Assembly: GCA_013398295.1 (NCBI GenBank)
Contig: VZSF01011137.1
Location: forward strand, 160,070 to 224,069
Length of the DNA: 64,000 nt
Direction: 5' to 3'
Origin: Chionis minor
Taxonomy: Eukaryota > Chordata > Aves > Charadriiformes > Chionididae
The first letter of the stretch is position 1. Each line of letters starts with the position of its first letter. Made by a program: the position numbers and the translations under genes. Shown one piece after another: positions 40,676-52,200 of the stretch. The notes below the pieces were generated by a model that saw nothing but the letters and a program-made list of their open reading frames with translations, ran no database searches and was not told where the DNA came from.

Positions 40676-40720
40676 CTTCCTTCCTTCCTTTCTTTCTTTC
40701 TTTCTTTCTCTCTTTCTTTT
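40676..40720 (+). repeat. CTTC/CTTT polypyrimidine microsatellite
   Basis: TTCC units grade into TTTC units for about 45 bp of pure pyrimidine on the + strand. Confidence 0.9.
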
Positions 40721-41970
40721 ATGTGAATTCTTGCTCTAAATCCAAGTGCATGTTTCTGGCGTGGTGATTTCAGAAACGTATTTAATTTAACATAGAAGTG
40801 AGTGTGTGCACACATCTAGAACACACGTGCAGTAATATAAATGACTGATACAAACGTGTGTTTGTGGTTTATGCAGCGGTATCACAGAAAGAAAACAACT
40901 TTCCAATGCTGTAATGACTGAACCATGTGGTCAGAGGACACAATTTCCCAGCCAGCAACATGGAGACTATTCACCTGCCGCTGAACTTCACGGTTTGTAG
41001 ACTAAAAGGATTTCAAGGGGCTCCATAAGCTCATTGACTCTAGAAACCCCTCAAAGCACGCCCGAGCGTGGGCTGTAATACTTGTCCATTCTGTAGTATT
41101 TGGAGATGTAGGAGGAGGTAGTTTATCCGGCTCCTGTGCGAAGCAGCGAGACACCTGCAGCGGAGTTCAGTAACCGCACCAGCGCGGCAGGGAGAGCTGG
41201 GGCCGTCCGCGGAGCGGTGCCGATGCCATCGGCACGGAGGAAACGCATCGCACTCGCGACAGCAGGAAGTGCAATCCCAGCTCTTCTCACAGTACCATCT
41301 CATTTTGCAAAAACACCAAATCTAAGTGGGCTAAGAGTTTTGAAAAGAAACTTGAGCAATAAACATCCAGTTCTCAACATGTAAAAGCATTTGATGTGTT
41401 GCAATGTATTTTATATGGATGCAGATTTTAAAATATATTGACATGTATTTTGCATATCTCTAGACAAATTCTGTGTTGTGAATTGCACTTGGAATTGGGC
41501 AAAATTCTTTCAACTTCAGGGAGATCTGCATTAATAAGAACTGAGTAAGGTGAAGGTCTCGGGGTTTGTTCTCTGTGCAACAAACCTATTTGACATCTCA
41601 AATGTATTTCTAAACCTGGCAATTTGTGCTAAAGGTCTGTAGAGTACCAGGAAGATAACAGGTCCTGCAGAGGCTGGCCCGCTGTTTCTCTGGTTGGTGA
41701 TTATTATCAGGGCGACAGGCAGCTTGTGTGTATTTCTGGAAAAGTCTCCTATTCCTGGCCTTTGGTCACCAGCAGCATATGGAACGCTAGAGGCACTAAG
41801 TTCTCTTTTTAAGTAGCTGATGTTTGAAAGTTCCTGCAGTGAATCTCTCTGACAAAGTTAGTTTTCACAGGGAGTACCTCTACACTGAGTTCTGTTTTCC
41901 TTCTGCTAGAAGGAAGAGCATCCTAATTAAACATTCTCAGAAAAGTAATGTATCATTTAGATGATCTAGA

Positions 41971-42030
41971 GAAATCCTGAATTTATTCGAATCAATGGCG
42001 AAAATCCTGTTGACTTAAAAGGGAATACAT
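41971..42030. repeat. Ancient amniote repeat relic (GTCAATGGCAAAA-type core)
   Basis: CGAATCAATGGCGAAAATCC followed by TGTTGACTTAAAAGGGAA resembles the inverted pair GAAGTCAATGGCAAAACTCC / CATTGACTTCAATGGGAG seen in old amniote interspersed repeats. Confidence 0.45.
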
Positions 42031-42669
42031 TTTTCATTTATGATTTTCATAGAACAGCCTAAGATATGGAAAGAAAAAGCGAGTATGTCTCCTAACGATT
42101 GGTTTCTTCTAATATTCTATCTGTATTTTACCCTCAAAAGCTGTCTAAGATGGGAATATTAAGAACATCTGAACAAAGTCCTCATGCTGCAGTACCGCTG
42201 CAGGTTGTGACTTTTAGCTTCTGTAGGTAAACCCCAGTTTCGTATTTCTTTCCCTGTAGCTGGTTCGTCGCCTCTCTTCCCCCCTGAATTTCCTGATACC
42301 AATGCTGGCCAGATACCAAGTTTCTTGAGACATGCTTAATAATTTTGGAGTTCAGTTTGGTGGCACATCTCTAATAGGTAGCCAGGAGACTTTTACGCAG
42401 TCAGCAGTAGGTATTGAAGTAGAAAGTTTGTTCGTATCCGTTTCCTTCAGCAGACGTGTTAAGGTCACTGAACAAAGTTCATCGTTTTAGGCTTCATTGC
42501 TGGTGAATAGTTCTGTAGTTTTGCTAGACTTGCTATGATACAAGTGATACATTCTTAAGAAATTACTCAAATTATTATTTTTTTCAACTTCTGGGAGTTG
42601 TAAGTGGCAGCCCAAGTACCACTTCCTTAGAAGCAAATGGGTTCAATAAGCTCGTATACCCTAGCTAAT

Positions 42670-42890
42670 ATAAACACTGATACAAATAAAAAGCATCAGG
42701 ATGCACAGGCATACAGGAACAGACAATTTCTGCCTGGTGAGAGTTTATAATCTGGGCAAGGCTAGAGAGGAAAGGGCATAGTATGTTCATTTTATAAATA
42801 GAGAAAGGAGGCGTAGAGAAATGAAAGTTTTTTTTTCAAATGTCCTTAGGGCCAGGCTGTAAAATTTGGGTACTTACTGACAAAGTTGGA
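42670..42890 (-). mobile_element. MIR / CORE-SINE relic, reverse orientation
   Basis: The order of similarity is an ACAGGAACAGACAATTTCTG block, a GAGTTTATAATCTGGGC block, and TTCATTTTATAAATAGAGAA followed by a GTCCTTAGGGCCAGGCTG block. This is the arrangement of the reverse-complement amniote MIR-type element (ACAGACAGTCCCTGCC, GAGCTTACAATCTA, CATTTTACAGATGAGG, AAGGTCACACAG). Divergence is high, so the ends are approximate. Confidence 0.7.
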
Positions 42891-44429
42891 CAGTTAGCAG
42901 TTCCGAAAATTTCACTAGGCGGTTAAATGTATAAATAAAACCTGAACTTCTAAGTCACCTATAAAAAGGTTCTAAACCTGGGTCTGTAGGTCTAGGCTCA
43001 GTTGAGCCTTTCCGATAATTAGGCTGAACACCTGAACAATAATGAGTGGAACAACCCCAAAGTATTAAAGAAAAAAAAGCAGCAGCTTATCTTTCATCTA
43101 AAGTCACCTGTACACTGTCTTTCACGTGCTTAAGTTACACTTTAAAAATGAGGCAGTCTCTCCTAATTTATTTAAAAGTTTTTGCAAGATTATTTTAGTG
43201 CTAGAGGACAGTGGTGTGTTAGCAAAGTTTTATGGCAGATCTCCTGCATTCCAGAGCTTCGTCTTTAACACAAAAACTGTCCATTACTGAGAATCCAACT
43301 GCATTTTACGTACATACTGAAGTTCCAGTATTAGATATTGCAGTTGTGCATCAAAGACAAAGACAGATAGTAGCTAGCATGCAAATGCAGTTTCCAAAGA
43401 GAATAAAGCCCTTTTGAAGGCAGCAGAAACTGTCAAAGTTAAATTAAAAATTAAAAATCCATTCTGTGGGCTGCAGAGATGCCAGGCTCCTGACAGCCAC
43501 AGAGCCAGGAAGTTTTAAACCGCTCTGAAAGGTGACAGTGAGTTGTGTGCGCGTCCTGCGCTCCCCCTCTGCCCCCGTCGGCTTCCATTACTGCGCTGTA
43601 ACCTGCTCGTCGTGGCTGTAAGCAAAAACCCCTCCCTGCAGCTGTTCTGTTAAACATCTCACATTATCAAGTACTAAGCTTGCTTATGCCTTAATGTGTA
43701 ATATATTGGTGTAAAAATGATAGACGTTCTCAATATTTTAACGATTGATTTATTAGTTATGATAACGTACTGCCGCGTGTTAGTCACTCCAAATGAAGAT
43801 TGATACGGCCTTCAACATGAAAAAACGCTGGCTACGGCCACAAGCAGTGTTTCAGTAAATTATTACATGCGTTAAAGTTAGGTCTCAGAATCTGGAAGTG
43901 GGGGTAAAGTGGGGTAACTTGTGGTGTTTGGGTTTTTTTTTTTGAAAGCACTAGAGCACCAGAGAAGAATATTGAGGATGTTGAGAAGGACGATAGCTAA
44001 TACCTGCTTTTCTCCATGTCCGTCCCCCCACGTTCATGCCCCCGCTGTGCAGCACCTGCCCTTCCTGAGGGGGTTTGCTGGGATTCTTTCCTGTTTTACT
44101 GACCCCCCCGTCAAAAAGAAGCAGTATAAAGGACAATACTTTGGTTGTCATGAGCAATTCCCCACCATACGCCTTACACAGCTTCCGAAGTCAGATGTTT
44201 ACTGCTTGCTGCTGCTTGTATTGCTTCTCAGCTTGCCTGAATAAGAGATTATGACAAAAATCTATCTATAATTAAGCAAAACCTTCAAGCTATACATTGC
44301 TGGAATTTAAAAAGGAGCGATGCCTTTATCACTGTCATGCATTGAGTCAAAATCTCTTTGGGAACAGCTCTCAATTGTGAAGTGGGTTTTAAAGTCGGGA
44401 TCAGAATTTTGAAGTTTACTTTTAAGTAA

Positions 44430-44894
44430 TGTGGTTATTTTCACAGGGAACCATCACAATTCTTGTTACAGAGGACGTTGTCAAGCTGTAGAAGAGCACC
44501 AGGCTGCTGTTGTCCTGCAGCGGGGCGACAGGCCTCACGGACAGGCAGACCCGGCATTTTACAATTCCCAAGTTTTTTCACACCGCTTCCCATGCCGTTC
44601 AGGAGAAAGGAGCTATAATGTGACACGGGCGGGGCCGAACGCTCTCACAGGTAGAGCAGGGCTTTTGGTACGTTGTCGCGCACCGGCTCTACCGCTCCTT
44701 GGCCTTGGGCGGCCGCAGGGACAGCGGCGCGGACACAGGCGCTGCCCCCGCCCGCTCCTCCCAGCGGCGCGTCCCGAGCGGCGCCGGCGCCGGGCCCTGC
44801 TCCATCGGGCGCGTCTCCGCCGGCCGCAGCGTCCGCTCCCCGCACCCGCCCTCCCGGCGACAGGGACCCGGCGGGACGCGGAGCCTCCGGCTGC
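44430..44894 (+). promoter_or_regulatory. NPTX2: NPTX2 5' flank: upstream part of promoter CpG island
   Basis: Base composition changes from AT-rich to extremely CpG-rich from about 44620 up to the gap. A GGGCGGGGCC GC box (Sp1-like) lies at 44627-44636, just after a CTATAATG motif that is probably too far upstream to serve as the TATA box. The transcription start itself is most likely inside the gap. Long open frames across this area are composition artefacts of the GC-rich sequence and of the run of N. Confidence 0.7.
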
Positions 44895-45852
44895 NNNNNN
44901 NNNNNNNNNNNNNNNNNNNNNNNNNNNNNNNNNNNNNNNNNNNNNNNNNNNNNNNNNNNNNNNNNNNNNNNNNNNNNNNNNNNNNNNNNNNNNNNNNNNN
45001 NNNNNNNNNNNNNNNNNNNNNNNNNNNNNNNNNNNNNNNNNNNNNNNNNNNNNNNNNNNNNNNNNNNNNNNNNNNNNNNNNNNNNNNNNNNNNNNNNNNN
45101 NNNNNNNNNNNNNNNNNNNNNNNNNNNNNNNNNNNNNNNNNNNNNNNNNNNNNNNNNNNNNNNNNNNNNNNNNNNNNNNNNNNNNNNNNNNNNNNNNNNN
45201 NNNNNNNNNNNNNNNNNNNNNNNNNNNNNNNNNNNNNNNNNNNNNNNNNNNNNNNNNNNNNNNNNNNNNNNNNNNNNNNNNNNNNNNNNNNNNNNNNNNN
45301 NNNNNNNNNNNNNNNNNNNNNNNNNNNNNNNNNNNNNNNNNNNNNNNNNNNNNNNNNNNNNNNNNNNNNNNNNNNNNNNNNNNNNNNNNNNNNNNNNNNN
45401 NNNNNNNNNNNNNNNNNNNNNNNNNNNNNNNNNNNNNNNNNNNNNNNNNNNNNNNNNNNNNNNNNNNNNNNNNNNNNNNNNNNNNNNNNNNNNNNNNNNN
45501 NNNNNNNNNNNNNNNNNNNNNNNNNNNNNNNNNNNNNNNNNNNNNNNNNNNNNNNNNNNNNNNNNNNNNNNNNNNNNNNNNNNNNNNNNNNNNNNNNNNN
45601 NNNNNNNNNNNNNNNNNNNNNNNNNNNNNNNNNNNNNNNNNNNNNNNNNNNNNNNNNNNNNNNNNNNNNNNNNNNNNNNNNNNNNNNNNNNNNNNNNNNN
45701 NNNNNNNNNNNNNNNNNNNNNNNNNNNNNNNNNNNNNNNNNNNNNNNNNNNNNNNNNNNNNNNNNNNNNNNNNNNNNNNNNNNNNNNNNNNNNNNNNNNN
45801 NNNNNNNNNNNNNNNNNNNNNNNNNNNNNNNNNNNNNNNNNNNNNNNNNNNN
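44895..45852. other. Assembly gap (958 N) over NPTX2 promoter, 5' UTR and start codon
   Basis: There is a continuous run of N with very GC-rich sequence on both sides. NPTX2 coding sequence resumes two bases after the gap, within the signal peptide. The missing sequence should contain the core promoter, the 5' UTR, the ATG and about a dozen codons. The true gap length is unknown. Confidence 0.99.
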
Positions 45853-45853
45853 G

Positions 45854-46252
45854 GCGGCGGCGGGCGACCAGGACAGCCCGCCGGGCAGCCGCTTCGTGTG
45901 CACCTCGCTGCCGCTGGACGCCGCCGGCGCGGGCTGCCCGCTGCCCCCGGTGCCCATGCAGGGCGGCGCGCTGCCCCCCGAGGAGGAGCTGAAGGCCACG
46001 GTGCTGCAGCTGCGGGAGACCGTCCTGCAGCAGAAGGAGACGATCGGCAGCCAGCGGGAGGCCATCCGGGAGCTCACCGGCAAGCTCAGCCGCTGCGAGG
46101 GCGCCGACGGCAAGGCCGCCCCGGGGACGTGGAAGAAGGAGCCGGGCAAGGGCAAGGACACCATGGGCGACCTCCCGCGGGACCCGGCGCAGGTCATCGA
46201 CCAGCTGAGCCGCACCATGCAGACCCTGAAGGACCGGCTGGAGAGCCTGGAG
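45854..46252 (+). CDS. NPTX2: NPTX2 exon 1 (5' partial)
   Basis: Coding resumes directly after the assembly gap with AAAGDQDSP, which corresponds to the end of the signal peptide and the start of the mature protein. The exon encodes 133 visible residues. These include RFVC and AGCP cysteine motifs, a heptad-like helix running from EEEL to KLSRCE, a variable Gly/Lys-rich linker (residues 83-101) and the conserved GKDTMGDLPRDP block. It ends in a second helix, QTLKDRLESLE. The donor GTAGGG begins at 46253 and the intron is phase 0. Codon use is extremely GC-rich, consistent with a CpG-island first exon. The linker differs in sequence and length from the human one as I remember it, while the flanking blocks are conserved. 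The start codon is not visible; by comparison with human it should lie about a dozen codons upstream, inside the gap. Confidence 0.95.
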
Positions 46253-49200
46253 GTAGGGCCGGGGCGGCCGCCCCCGCGGAAACTCGGGAGGGCGCGGGGG
46301 GTGACAGGGGCTTTGCAGACTGGGGGGCACAGCTGGGGTGACAGGGGCTTTGCAGACTGGGGGGCACAGCTGGGGTGACAGGGGCTTTGGAGCACTGGGG
46401 GGGCACAGCTGGGGTGACAGGGGCTTTGGAGCACTGGGGGGGCACAGCTGGCGCTTCGTCTTCACGGAGATGAGCCCAAAGTGGCCGGGCCCTGGGAGTG
46501 GGTTGCTGGGTTGGCTTGTCCTGTTCATCACTTACCTGCTTGCTTGAAAGGGAAAAACCCGAAAGGCTCCTCTGGATGTGGTCTCCCACTGCGTGGGGGG
46601 ACGTTATGGTTTTCCTGCTTGTCACCAGCGTAGTTTCTGTATTAATGTGTTTAAATCTCTCTTTCGGGGAAGACGGTGTCATGAGGGGCTGACATCTCAG
46701 GCAGTCAGCGCTTAGCATATGGTGCCACGCAGACTGGTGGTCACGCGGAGGTTGTGTCGGGCAGATTGGGAAGATAAGATGATGTATTCAGAGCTGACGT
46801 AGAATAAAAAGATCCTGATTCTGTGTGCCTGGGAATGCAAAGGGGATTTGGTCCAAGCCCAACAGTAAGTGATTTCCGTGAGCCGTTGGGCAGTGCCCGT
46901 GGCTGGGTGGTGTTCATGGAAATATTTCGTAGCGAGTATTCCCACAGGAATCACGCTGGATGCTGTTTTGCTTTCCATGCCCAGAGAGCCGCATGCCTGT
47001 CCTCCCGCCATCCCCCAAAGCGTCGGTGGGGATGTGGGGATGGTGAGTAACGTCCTGCAGGTTATTCTATGAGGTCAGAACACGCCGGACAGCTTCTCAG
47101 GAACAGTTCTGAATGATCTCGTCATGTAACATCCTTCTATTACTGCCGCTGTCTTTGTGAGGCATTCTTTTACAGTTGTAGAAGAGAAACTCATAATATG
47201 TCAGGGGAACTAGGGGAACTGTTAGTTTCATAGTATCCTTGAAGGTACCAGTGCTATTTGAAAAAGAGTGCGGTGGGTTTTTGGTGGTTGTGTGTGGGGT
47301 TTTTTTGTTGTTTGTGTTGGTGGGTTTTTTGTGGTTTTCTTTTTTTTTTAGCTTAAAAATACTTTCACTGGCTAATACTTACGGTTGAGCTAAAGAACAT
47401 CTGACTTCCTTATTCTGCCAATCAGAACTGAGGAAACTTTCATTTGGTAAATCAGCTTTTGAAGTAGCTTATTTTTTTGTTTAAAAAGAAATAACAGTTT
47501 TTCTGTTTACGTAGGTTGGCAATGTCACTTGCAGTAAGTAAAGCGAAAATGGACTAATGTGCCACATGTACCCATACTAATGGAACTGCAGCAGACCGGG
47601 CTCCCTGCATTGATTTTATTGAACTTAAATGTATGAAGACTCCTTCATATGAACCACTGGAAGCCTCTAACGAAAGTGCCCCTTTGTTTCAGCAGCTGTT
47701 AGTTACAGTGCTGATAAAAGCACTGAACATGACAAGTGCTAAAAAGCAATGCCTCCTTTGTACCTGCTGGAGAACTCGGTGATCTTGCTCTCTTCCCTTT
47801 GAGTCAGGAGCACATGCATCCGCATTTCACCGTTTCTGGTTTAGAAATTACAGGGTTTTTTCCTTCTCATTTTCCCTAAAGCACCAACTCCGAGCCAACG
47901 TGTCGTATGCAGCACTGCCTAATGACCTTCGAGAGATGCTTCAACGGAGGCTTGGAGACCTGGAACGCCAACTCCTAAGCAAAGTGGCTGAGCTTGAGGA
48001 TGAAAAGTCTTTGCTTCATAATGAGACGTCAGCCCATCGGCAGAAGACAGAGACAGCCTTGAATGCATTGCTAGAAAGAGTGTCTGAGTTAGAAAAAGGT
48101 AATCTGCGCAGAGTCTAAATGCTTCCTCATGCTGATTAACTTCGTTTACTCCCTCTTTCTAGTGCAGGAGTCTAAATGTGGGCCTTGAGGGAAAGACAGT
48201 TAAGGTGCTGCACTCAGTAGCCGGTGACAGTGCAAATACCTGGATTCCCCGTTTCCTTTTGTCACAGGCTTCCTGCTTGACAAGGCTCTGCATGGCTTTG
48301 GCTCCCTGTCTCTTAATTTGGCAGACGTGGGTGGTTAGGATGAAACTCTTGGTGTTTGTGGGATGGAAAGATCTATAAGGAGGCAAGTGGAGACAGGAAG
48401 AAGTATGACATTGGTACCACATAAATACCTAGATAGCGTCAAGTACACATCTAAGTAGAGCTGCCTTTCTTATTTGGACTGAAAATCGTATGGGCTAAAT
48501 TTAATTAGCACAACTACCTTTGATGTAATGAATGGCACTTTATGCCAGAAGCATTTCGTGCTGCTTTGGAAGCATTACGAGGGGTCTTTCGTTTTGTTGC
48601 TGGTTATGACTTTGGGTAGCTGCGGATACTTGAATTGTTTCCGATCCCAAGTGTACAGCCTTCAGAGTTTACAGCAGATTACACATGGTGCCACAGGGGG
48701 ACACTCTCTTAATCCTAGTCATTTATTCAGATACTTAGATTAATTATTACTGAAATCTCTATGCTTGAGTAGAGTCTGAATTACGGATGCTCATGGAAAT
48801 GAGCTAAAGAACAGACCTATCTTCCTGTATCAAGTATATACACCTACAGAGTGGACTGTGTAGGACTAGAGCACCGGTAAATATCACTGCCCAATCTTGA
48901 AATGATTTTCCAAAGTGAATAGGCTCTCTGCTTAAAAGCAGCTTAATGGACGTGCTTTCAAAATGGTGCAAACATACATATCTCATGAATTTTAAAATGC
49001 AGCCTAATGGATCCATTTGTGTAATATTGTATCTATTTTTTTCATTTAAAAAGTGTGAAGGAGAGGAAAAGGGAAGGAGGAAGAAGAGCTCTTGTAGTGG
49101 CTCTGTCATTTATTGTCTCCCAAGAGCCAAGATCAAACCTAAGCTGCCACTAAAGCTCTGGAGAATTAGTGGCCTGCTAATGTCTTATGTGGCAAGTATT

Positions 49201-52200
49201 GCTAGTCCTTGTCTCTGAAAGATGTGACTCATATCAGCAAGTCATCAGAAGGAGAAAGGGAGTGGTGGGAGAACAAGAATGTGTAATTTAGTTAGGTTAA
49301 AAATAGCCTGTTCTCATGTTTATTTTTTGTGTGGAGAGAGAGGGCTGTCTTAAGTCTCCAGGAGTGAAGAATTTGGGCCAGGAACCAAGACACAGGCTTT
49401 CTTTTAATTGTGCAGTTTGCTCTCTGTACAGTGCAGCTCAGCTGTTCTGTGCCTTTGGTTCCTCTGTCAGATCAAAGTGAGGGTAATAATGATCTAAGAA
49501 CGTAATGATTTTGTAGATTAAATGCTGACAATATTTGAAGTGATCTGACAGCTTTTGAAAATAGTATTTCTATTGTGTTCTTATTTTAAAAGCCATATTG
49601 GTTAATGTCTCCTCCTGACAACTACCTAGAGTGTCAGAAGCTCCTCATTGTTCTGAGACTAAATAAATGGAGAAAAAAATCTAGCCGTGTAACTTTGGAT
49701 TTTTTTCTCTAGTTGTGACAGCTGTCTCTAGTTACCAGTAGGGCAGAAGAGTTTGAAGTTTGTACAACTGTTGTGATTCCCCAAGTCTTGTGGTATTTCC
49801 CTTGCTGCTGGTCTCCATCGACAGCAGGAGATGATGCCTTACAGAGCAGGTCTGGGTGGGGGAATGATCCTACAACCCTTAGTGCCTGGACTGAAATGTG
49901 ATTCTTGGCTTTGCTGCAGACATGAACTTGCTATGTCTAAGTGTATGTTCTCCATCTCTAAAAGGGAATAAAAATATTTGCTGCCTATCTTGCCCAAAAA
50001 ATAATTCAGATTGTTTAGGAAAAGGATTGTCTTATCCTGTGCATGTGCCCATTGCCCAGAACAGGAGGATCTTGTTACCATTTGGAGTGGTGGATGTTTT
50101 CAAGTCATGAGAACAAATTGAAAAATATAAAAAATGAAAATGAATATTGTTTGTTCTTTTCCAATGCATTATTGCTTCCTTAAGCTCTTTCACAGAGTGA
50201 CTAATGCTCTTAATGGAGTACGTTTCTTGTTTTTTTACATGTGAGATTGGTTGTACCAGCCTAGCGGAGGTGGCTTGTTTTTAGCCCTAAGACCCTGTGG
50301 TCTTTTGCTTAGAACTTAGAATATTTCAGCTTTTGGTCTGCAAGTTCCTCCAGACAGATGCAAGCATCAGACAAGCTTTTTCTTCCACCCCCTCGTTCCG
50401 TGAAAAATGCAGTCAAAACACTTCAGCTGCTTCTGAGAATGGGAACTGAGAGAATGCCAATGGTTTAAAAATTACATATGAGAATCATGGCAACCTTTTG
50501 TGACAATAGCTCTTCATTTGCATTGGAGTGTGAAGTTTGGCACGGGGATTGCATTTATTTCAGGAGCGTGAGTGAAGGAAGTAAGTGGAACTCCAAAGAA
50601 CTGGTTGCTAAAAGGTTGAGGGAGACACCCTACTACAGAACTGTGGAGTTTTATTTTGTGGCACAGTGTGGGATTTCTCTCCTCTTAACGTTTATTTCTA
50701 GAAAATTACTTGTAAGCAACGACATCAGAAGTATACGCTAACTATATAATACAGAGAATTGCACCTTTGCAAAGTTTCAGTCTTAAGAGTTCTCAATCTC
50801 ATAAACATCTCTGTGGACTAGCTCGCTGGTTTTTATCACATCTTTTAGAAAAAGCTAAATAATAATTTCTGCTTTTATATTAAAGTTTAATGTTTCCATC
50901 GTTCATAACTTTATATTGCTTTTTTCTTCAGGTCACTTTGAACTTCAGCTTACTATCTTTGTTCAGGTCTCCTAATTTGTCTATGGGGCAGAAATCAGTT
51001 CTGCTGAATCTAGCTCTGCTTTCTGGAATATTTCAGCTTTTACGTATTTCAGATTGGCCACCCAAAACGAGAGCATCAACCCGTTTCTCAGCCTGCCATC
51101 TGTAAAACGGGGATGCTGCTGCTAGCTCCCTGTGTCGCAGCAGTAGGAAAAGAAATACTGGTTTTGATGATTCTATGATTTGAAGAACTGTGATGCTTTA
51201 ATAATGAGCATACCAGAGAATCCATGTTTAGTAACAGTAAATATATTTTAAAAGAGTTTGAATTGTTTGAAATAGGCAGGCCTCCAGCCATGAACTAAGC
51301 AATAAAAAAGAACATATTTAACATTTTAAGAGCCTCTCATTAGTTCTCTGCCATCTATTCTCTTGCTGTAAGTGAGCAGGAAAAATAAACTAAGTAATTA
51401 GCATGATGTGTATAAAATCTGGTTGTATTTTTCTGTGCTGCAAAAGCAACATTCAGTAATACTACTTCACTATATATTTTTTCTTCTGCACCTCTCTAAA
51501 GCGATTAAAATTCCAAAGATTCTCGATATCAATTACTTGTTTCTTAACCTGAACTACAAATACCTTGTTTTGTTTAATGTTAAAGTGTTTTTTTCCTCAA
51601 TGTAATTCTAGGCAACAGTGCGTTTAAGTCACCCGATGAATTCAAAGTCTCCCTTCCTCTTCGCACAAACTACTTGTATGGGAAGATCAAGAAGAGCCTG
51701 CCAGAGCTGTACGCCTTTACTGTGTGCTTGTGGCTGAGATCCAGCGCTTCTCCTGGGATTGGCACTCCATTCTCCTACGCCGTTCCTGGGCAGGCTAATG
51801 AGATTGTCCTCATAGAGTGGGGGAACAATCCAATCGAACTGCTAATTAATGATAAGGTGAGAATTGACTAACTTTTCTCTGTTGTCTGCATAGTCAGAGT
51901 AAGTCCTGAACCCCCGGTACCTCCCCAGTAACTCCTCCGCTCTCTCTGAGAGGGGCCGGCTCGGGGCCTTTGAGGTGGTAGTGGCTGCTCGTCTGTTGTT
52001 GTCCAGCTCTCGCTGCAAGTTCCTAAAAGTACTTGAAACCAAGTCAAGTGGTACATATATTTGTGTGCTGAGTCAAAGCAGCGTGACGTCTAGATGTGCA
52101 GACATGTCATCTGAATTTACAGGCACATCTTGGCTTCTAGTTTTTTTGTTTTATGAAATAGAAGCAATATTTGAAGGCACACTATTGCAAAGCCTGTGAG

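Larger units (their letters stand above)
17973..44429. other. Upstream intergenic sequence, no gene seen
   Basis: About 26 kb without a supportable gene. Apart from the listed repeats it is unique sequence, including blocks with clustered homeodomain or octamer motifs (for example 33200-33480) that may be conserved regulatory DNA. A 161-residue ORF at 32704-33189 was examined and rejected. Confidence 0.65.
46253..47881 (+). other. NPTX2: NPTX2 intron 1
   Basis: A 1.6-kb GT-AG intron. The first 200 bp are GC-rich and carry the minisatellite. A T/G-rich low-complexity tract lies at 47265-47352, with long G and T runs on the + strand. No other coding sequence is seen. Confidence 0.9.
48099..51611 (+). 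other. NPTX2: NPTX2 intron 2 with several MIR-type relics
   Basis: A 3.5-kb GT-AG intron. Three stretches resemble old MIR/CORE-SINE elements (listed separately). No coding exon is supportable here; open frames are short and unrelated to known proteins. Confidence 0.9.

Noticed and set aside
44431..46531. Five very long ORFs (about 440-640 codons) on both strands
   Set aside because: They run through the 958-bp N gap and exist only because N codons contain no stops. Only the frame that continues NPTX2 exon 1 is real, and only from 45854 to 46252.
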